Assembly (NCBI RefSeq): GCF_001623565.1
Contig: NZ_CP015196.1
Location: 1,054,001-1,118,000, forward strand
DNA from: Streptococcus marmotae
Lineage (GTDB): Bacteria; Bacillota; Bacilli; Lactobacillales; Streptococcaceae
Direction: 5' to 3'
DNA length: 64,000 nucleotides
Shown here: one piece after another, positions 1 to 9,336 of the stretch
Numbering within the stretch: position 1 is the first letter of the stretch
Layout: each line of letters begins with the position of its first letter
The notes under the pieces: generated by a model
Seen by the model: the letters and a program-made list of their open reading frames with translations, nothing else
Databases searched by the model: none
Told to the model about the DNA's origin: nothing
Program-made: the position numbers and the translations under genes

Positions 1-1395
1 CGTTGGGGATTGACCTTGACAAACTTTATTTATTCGCCATTGGTACGTGTAGAAGCTGATGGTTCTTATGTGAATGAATTGGCGGAGAAGTACGAGGTTG
101 CTGCAGACGGTCTGAGCATTACGGTGAAATTACGACAAGATGTGAAATGGTCAGATGGGGAAGCCTTTACTGCTGATGACGTTCTCTTTACCTATGCACA
201 AAAGGTGAAAAAGGAAAATGGGAATGCAGATAGTTTGTATATCAATGGCCAACCAGTTAGCTTAGAAAAGGTTGATGATTATACAGTGAAGTTTAATCTT
301 CCAGCTGTTAGTGCGGCAGCCTTGGATAATATCGTAACCGAGACTTATATTATTCCAGAGCATGCCTACAACGATGAGCCAGATTTCTCTGTGAACGAAT
401 TGACCAATGTTCCAGTTGGGACTGGTCCATACAAATTTGTCGAATACAAGCATGGGCAGTATATCAAATTGGCGGCAAACGAGAACTACTATAAAGGAAA
501 GCCAGCAGTTGAGAATCTCGTGCTACGGATCATTACTAGTGCTGATACTCGGAAAGTTGCCCTACAGACAGGCGAGGTGGACGCATCTTTTGTTTTGCCG
601 ACAGATATTGCGGATTTAGACCAAAAGATGCTGACAACTTACGCTTATACTGAAAATCGTGTCGGCTACCTAGGTCTCAATACGTCTACACCCGAACTAA
701 AGGACGTGCGGGTACGTCAAGCCCTCCTCTATGCTCTTAATAAAGAGGACATGGACCAAGCAGCTTACCTAGACAAAGAATATTATGAAACACCGTATTC
801 ATTCTTACCAGTTGCGAATCCATATGCGACTGAAAAAGTAGAGAAATATGAGCAAAATCTAGAAAAAGCGAAGTCTCTATTAACTGAAGCTGGCGTGACG
901 AATTTGAAAGTGAATTTAGGCTATAATACATCAGATGCAGCCCAAACCTTGCAAGCGACTCTTATCCAAGAGCAATTGTCACAAATCGGAGTGACAGTCG
1001 AATTGGCTGGAGGTGATTCAACTGCCCTCTTTGCAGAATTGCGCAAAGAAGGATCGACAGCGTATGATTTATTCTTGGGTGGCTACATCATGGGCAATGA
1101 CCCAGACCAATATGCACGTCTGTTTAAATCAGGCGGTGGTTCCAATTACTTTAAATTACGTTCGGATAAGGTAGATGCTCTCTTTGAAAAAGGGGCTGTT
1201 GAGCTAGATAAGAGCAAGCGAGAGGCGATTTATGATGACTTGCAAGTGGCTCTTGCTGAGGAAGCGGCTATCTATCCAATCGTTGACAATAAGAAAATCT
1301 TGGCAGTGAATAATCGTATCGAAGGGGTGAAAGAAGCTGGTTTAGTTCCAATCTATACCTTTGAAGATCCATCTCACTTAAAGATTAAACAATAA
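1..1395 (+). CDS. Family 5 substrate-binding protein of a peptide/nickel-type ABC importer (5' end outside window)
   Basis: This is the extracellular solute receptor of the ABC importer encoded by the next four genes. The frame is open from base 1, and codons 1-9 already read as family sequence, so the N-terminus and lipoprotein signal lie upstream; the TTG at 10 is not a start. About 464 codons are visible. Typical SBP_bac_5 features are seen: the block around WSDGEAFTADDV, the VGTGPYKF motif and the DVRVRQALLYALNK block. The C-terminus is complete (TAA at 1393). The substrate (oligopeptide, nickel-chelate or other) cannot be told from the sequence. A stem-loop and 165 bp separate it from the permease genes, so the receptor could be made in excess. 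Confidence 0.9.
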   Translation, partial: RWGLTLTNFIYSPLVRVEADGSYVNELAEKYEVAADGLSITVKLRQDVKWSDGEAFTADDVLFTYAQKVKKENGNADSLYINGQPVSLEKVDDYTVKFNLPAVSAAALDNIVTETYIIPEHAYNDEPDFSVNELTNVPVGTGPYKFVEYKHGQYIKLAANENYYKGKPAVENLVLRIITSADTRKVALQTGEVDASFVLPTDIADLDQKMLTTYAYTENRVGYLGLNTSTPELKDVRVRQALLYALNKEDMDQAAYLDKEYYETPYSFLPVANPYATEKVEKYEQNLEKAKSLLTEAGVTNLKVNLGYNTSDAAQTLQATLIQEQLSQIGVTVELAGGDSTALFAELRKEGSTAYDLFLGGYIMGNDPDQYARLFKSGGGSNYFKLRSDKVDALFEKGAVELDKSKREAIYDDLQVALAEEAAIYPIVDNKKILAVNNRIEGVKEAGLVPIYTFEDPSHLKIKQ

Positions 1396-1400
1396 GGAAT

Positions 1401-1438
1401 AGGGAGTGGGCCAAGCGTCCAGTCCCTCAATTCTTTTT
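1401..1438 (+). terminator. Attenuator-like terminator between the binding protein and permease genes
   Basis: Arms 1401-1409 and 1419-1427 pair at eight of nine positions and are followed by a T-rich stretch (1431-1438). No other promoter is obvious before the permease gene, so this probably gives partial termination. That would raise receptor mRNA over transporter mRNA. The role is inferred. Confidence 0.55.
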
Positions 1439-1560
1439 CATACTCGTTAGAAATAGGAGGTCCGATTTTCTTATAATGAGTTTCGGTTTCCGTTTGACAA
1501 AGACGTATTGCAAAGAAACGGCCTTGGTCTACTAAGTGCTTTCGAGTTTATAGGAGGAAT

Positions 1561-2520
1561 ATGGTTAGATATATATTGAAGAGGATTGCGCAGGCGATTC
1601 CCTTGTTATTATTGATTTCATTTATCGTTTTTTCGTTGATTCAGCTAGCTCCGTTTGATGTCATTGATTCATTGACAACGCCAAATATGACACCGGAGCA
1701 AATCGAATTATTGAAGGAAAAAAATGGCTTAAATCAACCGTTTTTTGTTCAATATGGTATTTGGTTGAAAAATATTGTGACAGGAAATTTTGGCAATTCG
1801 CTTTTAACCCATCACAGTATTGCGGCAGATTTGGCGGAGAAGATTCCAAATACGATTTCGCTGGTATTGCCAGCTTATGTAACAGCCTTGATTGTTGCAA
1901 TAATTTTAGGGCTTTGGTCGGCTGCTAACAAAGGGAAGTGGCTAGATCGAGCAATTGATGCCTTTGCTTCTTTAGGGATTGCGATGCCGACCTTTTGGTT
2001 TGCCATGATTTTAATTTATATTTTCGGCTATCGTTTGAATCTATTTCCATTTATTGGGATGCACACCTTGGGGAAAGAAGGAGATATTGGCGATTTTCTA
2101 GCCCATTTTACCCTACCTTATCTTACCTTGGTGATGGCCTTTATGCCGGATTTGATCCGTTACATTCGGGCGTCGGCAATCGTGGAAGTGGACCAAGATT
2201 ATGTGACGGTACAAGAAGCATTTCAGGCTAGTAAATGGGAAATTTTTGGAAAGCATATCGCGCGGAATGTTTTGATTCCAATTGTGACTCAGATTGGGAT
2301 GGCTCTGCCCATGTTAGTCACGGGTGCCTTGATTACGGAGACAATCTATGCTTGGCCAGGCGTTGGCCCTTATTTGACAGCAGCCACACGGGCCTTGGAC
2401 TACCCAGTAATCATGGCTGTCATGCTGTTTTCTGCTAGCTTGGTTATTTTTGGCAACCTCTTGTCTGATATTCTGTATTCGATTGTTGATCCACGGATTA
2501 CTAGAGGAGGTGAATCGTAA
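1561..2520 (+). CDS. ABC importer inner-membrane permease, DppB/OppB type
   Basis: First transmembrane subunit of the importer, 319 aa, which is the usual length for the family. The N-terminus is typical (MVRYILKRIAQAIPLLLLIS), with one N-terminal helix, then a loop and about five further helices. The EAA-type cytoplasmic loop lies around residues 215-235. A perfect AGGAGGA ribosome binding site at 1552-1558 fixes the ATG. The stop overlaps the next start (TAATG), so the two permeases are translationally coupled. Confidence 0.92.
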   Translation: MVRYILKRIAQAIPLLLLISFIVFSLIQLAPFDVIDSLTTPNMTPEQIELLKEKNGLNQPFFVQYGIWLKNIVTGNFGNSLLTHHSIAADLAEKIPNTISLVLPAYVTALIVAIILGLWSAANKGKWLDRAIDAFASLGIAMPTFWFAMILIYIFGYRLNLFPFIGMHTLGKEGDIGDFLAHFTLPYLTLVMAFMPDLIRYIRASAIVEVDQDYVTVQEAFQASKWEIFGKHIARNVLIPIVTQIGMALPMLVTGALITETIYAWPGVGPYLTAATRALDYPVIMAVMLFSASLVIFGNLLSDILYSIVDPRITRGGES

Positions 2521-3352
2521 TGGTTTTTAAACAAGTAAAAGAGGAAATTCTTGCCTCTCCTCTCTATCTTTTTTCGGTTCTTTTCTTACTTATTTTAACG
2601 ATTCTCTCCATAACGGCTCCGTTATTACCTTTGGATCCCAATTCGACAAATGTGAGTCAGATGAATCAAGCACCGAGCCTAGCCCATTTATTTGGGACAG
2701 ATAATGTCGGAAGGGATTATTTTGCCCGTGTCTTATATGGTGGGCGGATTTCTCTCTTGGTAGGCGTGCTGTCGATGTTAGCTTCCGTTTTGATTGGCAG
2801 TATTATTGGAGTTGTAGCGGGGTATTTTGGTGGCATTTTAGATACGATTCTTATGCGGCTGGTGGATGTGCTGTCCTCGATTCCATGGTTGGTCTTGGTA
2901 ATCGTTTTGAGTGTCTTTTTGAAACCGGGACTAACAACGATTATCATTGTTATTGGCGGCTTTTCTTGGATGCGGATTGCCCGCTTGATTCGAGCAGAGA
3001 CCTTGTCGGCTAAAACGCATGATTATGTGGGCTATGCCCGCTTTATTGCTGTTAAGCCCTCAACCATTATCAGGCGACACATTTTGCCATCTATTCTACC
3101 GACTTTGATTGTGGCGGCTTCTGGCAGTATTTCTTCGGCTATTATGACAGAGTCGGCCTTGAGTTTTTTGGGAATCGGGATTCAACAACCGTTGGCATCT
3201 TGGGGAGCTTGCTGCAAAATGCTCAGTCTACCTTGCAAAGTTTGCCCCACATGGCTATTTTGCCGGGTTTGTTTATCTTGCTAACCATTTATTCGTTCAA
3301 TAATATAGGTGATTTGATTCGTGATAGCTTGCAGAAGGAGACAGAAGGATGA
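2520..3352 (+). pseudogene. ABC importer permease, DppC/OppC type, frameshifted near its end
   Basis: Second permease subunit. The first frame runs 2520-3284 and carries the N-terminal segment, the TDNVGRDYFARVLYG motif typical of OppC/DppC, and the helices up to the EAA-type loop and LSFLGIGIQQPLASWG. At 3202-3205 (a run of four G) the frame is lost. Adding one base restores about 49 further codons in the family's usual C-terminal sequence, ending at TGA 3350-3352, which overlaps the next ATG. The product as read would swap its last helix for about 22 unrelated residues. It may be a true one-base deletion or a homopolymer sequencing error, because the rest of the operon looks intact. Confidence 0.8.
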
Positions 3353-4206
3353 CAGATAGTATTCATTTAGAAAATTTGACGATTCAGACTCAGAAAGGCA
3401 AGCAGTTGCAGACTTTGGTCAAGAAAGTTTCTCTCACAGTACCCAAGGGGAAAATTCTTGGTATTGTCGGAGAGTCTGGTAGCGGAAAAAGCTTAACAGT
3501 CAAGTCGATGATGGGGATTCAGCCCAAGGATTTGCTGGTGCAATATGACCGCTTGGAATTTGAAGGCAAAGCGGTAGCGGACTATCAGCATTTGCCGATG
3601 GCCATGATTTTTCAAGACCCGATGACCTCTCTCAATCCACTGAGAAAAATCGGTTACCATTTAGACGAAATCATCAAACGTTTTAGTCCAACTGAATCAG
3701 CAGAGGGACGCAAGAAAAAGATGGTAGATATGCTAACTAAGGTCGGTATTTCTAACCCTGAGCAGCGTCTAAAGCAGTTTCCGTTTGAGTTTTCAGGTGG
3801 GATGCGGCAGCGGATTTTGATTGCGATGGCTTTGCTAGCTGAGCCGAAAGTCCTAATCGCTGATGAGCCGACGACAGCCCTAGATGTGACCATACAGGCG
3901 CAAATTTTGGCCCTGATTAAGCAGTTGCAAGAGAGTCTTGATTTGACAGTCATTATCGTGAGTCATGATTTTAGCGTGATTGCTGGCCTATGTGACCAGG
4001 TTAAGGTGATGCGGGAAGGCCAGATTGTGGAGGCTGGGACGGTGGACGATATTTTTGATAACCCTCTCCACCCCTACACCCAAGAGCTATTGCAGGCAGC
4101 ACGGTTAGAGACAGGACCAACCAGTGATTTTCTCTCTCAGGAAAAAATCGATGGGCCACTAGTTGCGGTATCAGGGACACACTTTGTGAGACAAGGAGGA
4201 TACTAA
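3349..4206 (+). CDS. ABC importer ATPase, DppD/OppD type
   Basis: ATP-hydrolysing subunit, 285 aa. Walker A is GESGSGKS (residues 41-48), the Q-loop lies in MIFQDPMTSLNP, the signature is FSGGMRQR, Walker B is VLIADEPTTALD and the switch His is in IIVSHDF. The C-terminal PLHPYTQELL block is typical of the oligopeptide subfamily. The ATG overlaps the repaired stop of the upstream permease, and the stop directly abuts the next ATG (TAAATG). Confidence 0.92.
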   Translation: MTDSIHLENLTIQTQKGKQLQTLVKKVSLTVPKGKILGIVGESGSGKSLTVKSMMGIQPKDLLVQYDRLEFEGKAVADYQHLPMAMIFQDPMTSLNPLRKIGYHLDEIIKRFSPTESAEGRKKKMVDMLTKVGISNPEQRLKQFPFEFSGGMRQRILIAMALLAEPKVLIADEPTTALDVTIQAQILALIKQLQESLDLTVIIVSHDFSVIAGLCDQVKVMREGQIVEAGTVDDIFDNPLHPYTQELLQAARLETGPTSDFLSQEKIDGPLVAVSGTHFVRQGGY

Positions 4207-5076
4207 ATGGGACAAGAAGCATTGATTGAGGTTCGGGATGTTCAAAAAGTCTATAGCAAGAAGAATTTACTCGGTAAAGAAACACGACAAGTTGCAGTAG
4301 ATGGTGTGACCCTGACCTTATACAAGGGAGAAACTCTCGGTCTAGTGGGGGAATCTGGAAGTGGCAAATCTACCTTGTCTAAATTGATTTTAGGGTTAGA
4401 AAACCCAAGCAAGGGAGAGGTGGATTATGTGGGACTCAATCCAGATGATTTAGCCAATCAGGCGCTCCAGATTATCTACCAAGATCCATTTTCAGCCTTG
4501 AATCCCTACTTATCTGCCTTGGAATTGGTTAAGGAACCACTTTATAAACTTCCTAAAAAGGAAGCAGATGAACTAGCGCGTGCCATCCTAGAGAGAGTTG
4601 GAATTACTGGGGAGGCTATTCACAAACGACCAAAAGCTTTTAGTGGTGGTCAGCGTCAGCGGATCGGAATTGCTCGAGCGGTGGTGAATCGGCCCCAGTT
4701 TGTTGTCTGTGATGAGCCCACATCAGCCCTGGACGTCTCGATTCAAGCGCAGATTTTACAACTATTATCCGAATTGCAGGAAGAGTTTCACTTATCCTAT
4801 CTTTTTATCTCGCATGATTTGAACGTCGTTCGGCATTTTGCCCAACGCATTGCTGTTCTTTATAAAGGTGTCTTGGTCGAACTAGCTCCTGCCGAACAAT
4901 TATTTACCAATCCTCAACATCCGTATACGCAGTATTTATTGTCAGCCAATCTCCCTCTATCACCTAGTGAAGCAAGGAAGCAACTGCATCAGATTGCAAA
5001 TAACATTCAGGATGTTGAGCTAGCATCAAGTGCCAAGTGGATAGAAATAGAAGCGAATCACTTTGTACGGAAGTAA
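4207..5076 (+). CDS. ABC importer ATPase, DppF/OppF type
   Basis: Second ATPase of the heterodimer, 289 aa. Walker A is GESGSGKS (from residue 48), the Q-loop is IIYQDPFSALNP, the signature is FSGGQRQR, Walker B is FVVCDEPTSALD and the switch is LFISHDL. The C-terminal QHPYTQYLLSA matches the OppF family. It is the last gene of the operon and is followed by a terminator hairpin. Confidence 0.92.
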   Translation: MGQEALIEVRDVQKVYSKKNLLGKETRQVAVDGVTLTLYKGETLGLVGESGSGKSTLSKLILGLENPSKGEVDYVGLNPDDLANQALQIIYQDPFSALNPYLSALELVKEPLYKLPKKEADELARAILERVGITGEAIHKRPKAFSGGQRQRIGIARAVVNRPQFVVCDEPTSALDVSIQAQILQLLSELQEEFHLSYLFISHDLNVVRHFAQRIAVLYKGVLVELAPAEQLFTNPQHPYTQYLLSANLPLSPSEARKQLHQIANNIQDVELASSAKWIEIEANHFVRK

Positions 5077-5124
5077 TAGATTAGTAAAATTTCATGATAA
5101 AATCAGGAAATAGACTATGAAAAT

Positions 5125-5156
5125 CAGGAAAATGCAGCAAACATTTCCTGTTTTTT
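5125..5156 (+). terminator. Rho-independent terminator of the ABC importer operon
   Basis: Arms around 5126-5134 and 5142-5150 form a stem with one bulge and are followed by six T residues (5151-5156). Confidence 0.65.
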
Positions 5157-5260
5157 CATTTGTGAAACAAAAAAAGTTTTGAAAAACATTCACAATATCA
5201 CCTTTGAAATCCTTAAATGATGGGATTTTTGACGGAGTATCACAAGGTTTATAAATTAAT

Positions 5261-5333
5261 TTGTGAAATTTTTAACAAACTATTTACAAGAGGTATTTTT
5301 TAGTGTAGAATATATTTGTGAAAAAGTTAACAA
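5261..5333 (+). promoter_or_regulatory. adhE promoter flanked by two Rex-type operators
   Basis: A -35 TTTACA (5283-5288), a 17-bp spacer and a -10 TAGAAT (5306-5311) form a good sigma-A promoter. Two 18-bp sites of the form TTGTGAA-N4-TTAACAA lie at 5261-5278 and 5316-5333, one just upstream of the -35 and one over the start region. This matches the known binding motif of the NADH-sensing repressor Rex. Repression at low NADH/NAD and induction in fermentation is the expected behaviour. The sites are seen; the regulator is inferred. Confidence 0.8.
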
Positions 5334-5370
5334 ACAAAAGTTAACAGAAAACAATTTGGAGGAATCATAG

Positions 5371-8019
5371 ATGGTTGAGAAAACAGTATCACCAGAAGAA
5401 AGATTAGTAGAAGCTCGTGCACATGTTGATGGCCTTGTACAAAAAGGGTTGGCTGCCCTTGAGGAGTTTCGCAAATTGAATCAAGATCAAGTTGACTACA
5501 TTGTTGCAAAAGCCTCTGTTGCAGCGCTGGATGCCCACGGAGAATTAGCGCTTCATGCCTTTGAAGAAACAGGGCGTGGTGTCTTTGAAGATAAGGCAAC
5601 AAAAAACTTGTTTGCTTGTGAGCACGTTGTCAACAACATGCGCCATACAAAAACAGTTGGAATCATTGAAGAAGATGATGTCAATGGTTTGACCTTGATT
5701 GCAGAACCAGTGGGTGTCGTTTGTGGAATTACTCCAACAACGAATCCAACTTCAACAGCTATCTTTAAATCATTGATTGCTCTTAAAACTCGTAATCCAA
5801 TCATTTTTGCCTTTCATCCATCTGCGCAAGAATCTTCAGCACATGCAGCTCAAATTGTTCGTGATGCAGCCATTGCAGCAGGTGCTCCTGAGAACTGTGT
5901 TCAATGGATTACTCTACCATCTATGGAAGCAACATCTGAGTTGATGAATCATGACGGCATTGCAACGATTCTTGCAACAGGTGGGAATGCCATGGTGCGC
6001 GCAGCCTACTCATGTGGAAAACCAGCTCTTGGGGTAGGTGCGGGGAATGTTCCTGCATACGTTGAAAAGACAGCTAATATTCGCCAGGCAGCTCATGACA
6101 TTGTTATGTCTAAATCATTTGATAATGGAATGGTCTGTGCCTCTGAGCAAGCCGTGATTATTGACAAAGAAATCTACGATGAATTTGTCGCAGAATTCAA
6201 ATCCTACCATACGTATTTTGTAAATAAAAAAGAAAAAGCCTTGCTAGAAGAGTTCTGTTTTGGGGCAAAAGCTAATAGTAAAAACTGTGCAGACGCAAAA
6301 TTGAATGCGGATATTGTTGGAAAATCAGCAGTCTGGATTGCGGAGCAAGCAGGATTTAGCGTACCAGAAGGAACCAATATCCTCGCAGCAGAGTGTAAAG
6401 AAGTCGGAGAAAAAGAACCGCTAACACGCGAAAAATTATCTCCAGTTATCGCTGTTTTGAAATCAGAATCTCGTGAAGATGGAATTAACAAAGCACGCCA
6501 AATGGTAGAATTCCATGGACTTGGCCACTCTGCAGCGATCCACACAGCAGACGAAGAATTGACCAAAGAATTTGGGAAAGCCGTACGTGCTATTCGTGTT
6601 ATCTGCAATTCTCCATCTACCTTCGGTGGAATCGGGGATGTTTACAATGCCTTCTTGCCATCCTTGACACTTGGTTGTGGTTCTTACGGACGCAACTCAG
6701 TCGGTGACAACGTAAGTGCTGTTAATCTCTTGAACATCAAAAAAGTAGGAAGACGTAGAAATAATATGCAATGGGTTAAAGTTCCTTCAAAAACATACTT
6801 CGAGCGCGATTCTATTCAGTACCTTCAAAAATGTCGCGATGTAGAACGAGTGATGATTATCACAGACCATGCCATGGTTGAACTTGGATTCTTGGACAGA
6901 ATTCTCGAGCAACTTGAACTTCGTCGCAATAAGGTTGTGTACCAAATCTTTGCAGAGGTAGAACCTGATCCTGATATTTCAACAGTATACAAGGGTACAG
7001 AGTTGATGCGTAGCTTCAAACCAGATACCATTATCGCCCTTGGGGGAGGTTCTCCGATGGACGCTGCCAAGGTAATGTGGCTTTTCTATGAGCAACCAAC
7101 GGTTGACTTCCATGACTTGGTTCAAAAATTCATGGATATTCGCAAACGCGCCTTCAAATTCCCAGAATTAGGCAAGAAAACCAAATTTGTCGCTATTCCA
7201 ACGACATCTGGTACAGGTTCAGAAGTCACACCATTTGCGGTTATTTCTGATAAGGCTAATAATCGTAAGTACCCAATTGCAGACTATTCATTGACACCGA
7301 CTGTAGCGATTGTAGATCCAGCGCTTGTCATGACAGTTCCAGGCTTTATTGCAGCCGATACAGGTATGGACGTCTTGACGCATGCGACAGAAGCCTACGT
7401 ATCACAGATGGCTAATGACTACACAGATGGACTTGCGTTACAAGCGATAAAACTGGTCTTCCAAAATCTTGAAAGTTCTGTGAAGAATGCTGATTTTGAA
7501 TCTCGTGAGAAGATGCACAATGCTTCTACCATTGCAGGGATGGCCTTTGCTAATGCCTTCCTAGGAATTTCTCACTCTATGGCCCATAAGATTGGTGGTA
7601 AATTCCACACTATCCATGGACGCACTAATGCTATTCTCTTGCCGTATGTCATTCGTTACAATGGTACTCGTCCAGCCAAGACTGCGACCTGGCCGAAGTA
7701 CAATTACTACCGTGCAGACGAGAAATACCAAGATATTGCCAAAATGCTTGGCCTTCCAGCTTCTACACCAGAAGAAGGGGTAGCTTCTTATGCCAAAGCG
7801 GTTTATGAACTCGGTGAACGCATTGGTATCAAGATGAACTTCAAAGATCAAGGTATCGATGAAAAAGAATGGAAAGAAGCAGCGCGTGATTTGGCCTTCC
7901 TTGCTTATGAGGACCAATGTTCTCCTGCAAACCCACGTTTGCCAATGGTTGACCACATGCAAGAAATCATTGAAGACGCCTATTATGGCTACAAAGAACG
8001 CCCAGGACGTCTCAAATAA
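5371..8019 (+). CDS. adhE: Bifunctional acetaldehyde-CoA/alcohol dehydrogenase
   Basis: Converts acetyl-CoA to acetaldehyde and then ethanol, regenerating two NAD+ in mixed-acid fermentation; it forms spirosomes in the cytoplasm. It is 882 aa, as usual. The N-terminal CoA-acylating aldehyde dehydrogenase domain (about 1-440) has the catalytic Cys256 in NGMVCASE. The C-terminal iron alcohol dehydrogenase domain (about 460-870) has GGGSPMDAAK, TTSGTGSEVTPF and the metal-binding histidines in DVLTHATEAY and SHSMAHKIGG. GGAGGA at 5358-5363 supports the ATG. It is a single-gene unit between its own promoter and a strong terminator. Confidence 0.98.
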   Translation: MVEKTVSPEERLVEARAHVDGLVQKGLAALEEFRKLNQDQVDYIVAKASVAALDAHGELALHAFEETGRGVFEDKATKNLFACEHVVNNMRHTKTVGIIEEDDVNGLTLIAEPVGVVCGITPTTNPTSTAIFKSLIALKTRNPIIFAFHPSAQESSAHAAQIVRDAAIAAGAPENCVQWITLPSMEATSELMNHDGIATILATGGNAMVRAAYSCGKPALGVGAGNVPAYVEKTANIRQAAHDIVMSKSFDNGMVCASEQAVIIDKEIYDEFVAEFKSYHTYFVNKKEKALLEEFCFGAKANSKNCADAKLNADIVGKSAVWIAEQAGFSVPEGTNILAAECKEVGEKEPLTREKLSPVIAVLKSESREDGINKARQMVEFHGLGHSAAIHTADEELTKEFGKAVRAIRVICNSPSTFGGIGDVYNAFLPSLTLGCGSYGRNSVGDNVSAVNLLNIKKVGRRRNNMQWVKVPSKTYFERDSIQYLQKCRDVERVMIITDHAMVELGFLDRILEQLELRRNKVVYQIFAEVEPDPDISTVYKGTELMRSFKPDTIIALGGGSPMDAAKVMWLFYEQPTVDFHDLVQKFMDIRKRAFKFPELGKKTKFVAIPTTSGTGSEVTPFAVISDKANNRKYPIADYSLTPTVAIVDPALVMTVPGFIAADTGMDVLTHATEAYVSQMANDYTDGLALQAIKLVFQNLESSVKNADFESREKMHNASTIAGMAFANAFLGISHSMAHKIGGKFHTIHGRTNAILLPYVIRYNGTRPAKTATWPKYNYYRADEKYQDIAKMLGLPASTPEEGVASYAKAVYELGERIGIKMNFKDQGIDEKEWKEAARDLAFLAYEDQCSPANPRLPMVDHMQEIIEDAYYGYKERPGRLK

Positions 8020-8048
8020 TTCCATAGGATTCCCCAATAAAATACAGT

Positions 8049-8083
8049 AGCAGAGCGAAAAAATCTTTCGCTCTGCTATTTTT
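8049..8083 (+). terminator. Rho-independent terminator after adhE
   Basis: A perfect 12-bp stem (8049-8060 with 8066-8077) and a 5-nt loop are followed by ATTTTT. Confidence 0.9.
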
Positions 8084-8181
8084 CTTCATGAAGAAAGTAG
8101 TTTCAAAATAACTACCTGTTTGGTGAAAAAAGGGGTTTTAAAAAGTATTTTCGGAACTACTTTCTTTTTGGCGTAAAAATA

Positions 8182-8227
8182 TTGAAAATATTTAAAGAAG
8201 TGGTATACTAAATGTAAAGGCTTACAT
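8182..8227 (+). promoter_or_regulatory. Promoter and cre-like operator of the sialic acid locus
   Basis: The promoter has TTGAAA at 8182-8187, a 16-bp spacer and an extended -10 with TATACT at 8204-8209. Just downstream, 8212-8227 is a dyad with ATGTAA/TTACAT arms. It fits the CcpA cre consensus at all but one central position, so carbon catabolite repression by roadblock is plausible. Upstream, an 11-bp inverted repeat (8092-8102 with 8155-8165) of unknown role frames a 50-bp spacer. Confidence 0.55.
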
Positions 8228-8251
8228 AAAACATAGAAAGGGATTAAAAAG

Positions 8252-9244
8252 ATGAGAGATCCCCTAATAATGGAAGAAATGAAGACCTATCGTGGTCGTG
8301 ATGAGGCTCCTGCGGATTTTGACGAATTTTGGAATCGTGCCATTGCAGAGTTGAAACTTCCTGTGGACTATCGACTGATTGAGAAAGATTTCGGCCTTCC
8401 GACAGTTGATTGCTACGAAATTCAATTTGACGGGACCAATGGTGGTAAGGTGTATGCTCGGATGGTTTTGCCAAAGGGAGCTGACCAATCTCCTGTGATT
8501 TTCCATTTTCATGGCTACATGGGTAGAGGATATGACTGGGCAGATATGTTGTCTTATACGACAGCAGGTTATGGGATTGTCTCCATGGATGTGCGTGGTC
8601 AGTCTGGTTACTCTCTTGATGGACCTCGAGATGTTCGAGGAAATACAGTCAAGGGGCAGATTATCCGCGGTGTAGTGGATGGTCCAGAACATCTTTTCTA
8701 CAAGGATGTGTATTTGGATATTTATAGTTTGGTAGAGCTGGTGGCTGGTTTTGAGCGAGTTGATGAAACTCGTCTATCGAGCTATGGTGGTTCCCAAGGG
8801 GGTGCCTTAGCCCTTGTTGCGGCGGCTCTCAATCCACGGATTACAAATACCGTTGCGATTTATCCTTTCCTCTGTGATTTCAGACGGGTCTTGGAGATTG
8901 GCAATACCAGCGAGGCCTATGATGAGTTATTCCGCTATTTCAAATTCCATGATCCATTCCATGAGACAGAAGAAGAAGTCTTTGCAACGCTAGGCTATAT
9001 TGATGTGAAAAATCTGGCACATCGGATTAAAGGCTCTGTCAAGATGATTACAGGTCTTGATGATGACGTCTGCTACCCAATCACGCAATTTGCCATGTAT
9101 AACCGCTTGGAATGTGAAAAAGAATACCACCTCATGCCAGAATATGCTCACGAAGGAATGTTTGTTTATACGAATAACAAAGTATTTAACTGGCTCTGTG
9201 GCACACATTTTGAAAGCAAATCATTACTAACGGAATTTAAATAA
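8252..9244 (+). CDS. axe1: AXE1-family esterase, probable sialic acid O-acetylesterase
   Basis: Alpha/beta hydrolase of the acetylxylan esterase/cephalosporin-C deacetylase family, 330 aa. The nucleophile Ser181 lies in GGSQGG, the acid is in the Asp270-272 cluster, and His300 is in YAHEGMF; this is the family triad order. There is no signal peptide, so it acts in the cytoplasm. Its place at the head of a sialic acid operon suggests it removes O-acetyl groups from imported sialic acids, as proposed for the pneumococcal locus; true xylan substrates are unlikely here. The start at 8252 has an AAAGGG-type ribosome binding site and matches the family N-terminus (DP-x3-EE-x-KTYRGRDE). Confidence 0.88.
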   Translation: MRDPLIMEEMKTYRGRDEAPADFDEFWNRAIAELKLPVDYRLIEKDFGLPTVDCYEIQFDGTNGGKVYARMVLPKGADQSPVIFHFHGYMGRGYDWADMLSYTTAGYGIVSMDVRGQSGYSLDGPRDVRGNTVKGQIIRGVVDGPEHLFYKDVYLDIYSLVELVAGFERVDETRLSSYGGSQGGALALVAAALNPRITNTVAIYPFLCDFRRVLEIGNTSEAYDELFRYFKFHDPFHETEEEVFATLGYIDVKNLAHRIKGSVKMITGLDDDVCYPITQFAMYNRLECEKEYHLMPEYAHEGMFVYTNNKVFNWLCGTHFESKSLLTEFK

Positions 9245-9266
9245 AAGTGTTTCTTTTGGGGCAAAT

Positions 9267-9290
9267 AAGGCTACGATAGCCTTGTTTTTA
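9267..9290 (+). terminator. Weak terminator-like hairpin between axe and nanE
   Basis: A 6-bp stem (9267-9272 with 9278-9283) is followed by GTTTTT. It probably only attenuates. Confidence 0.4.
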
Positions 9291-9298
9291 CCAGCAAA

Positions 9299-9314
9299 AA
9301 GAAAGCGCTTTAAA
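9299..9314 (+). promoter_or_regulatory. cre-like site upstream of nanE
   Basis: The core GAAAGCGCTTTA fits the CcpA consensus except at two flanking positions. It lies 22 bp before the nanE start, suggesting a second point of catabolite control inside the locus. Confidence 0.55.
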
Positions 9315-9336
9315 TCAAAAAGAAAAGGAGGAAGAT

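Noticed and set aside
3196..3210. Programmed -1 frameshift in the OppC-type gene
   Set aside because: The codons TGG GGA cannot re-pair well after a -1 slip, and the family is not known for it; a lost base is simpler.
5158..5196. Third Rex site further upstream of adhE
   Set aside because: Half-sites TTGTGAAAC and ATTCACAA are present but too far apart.
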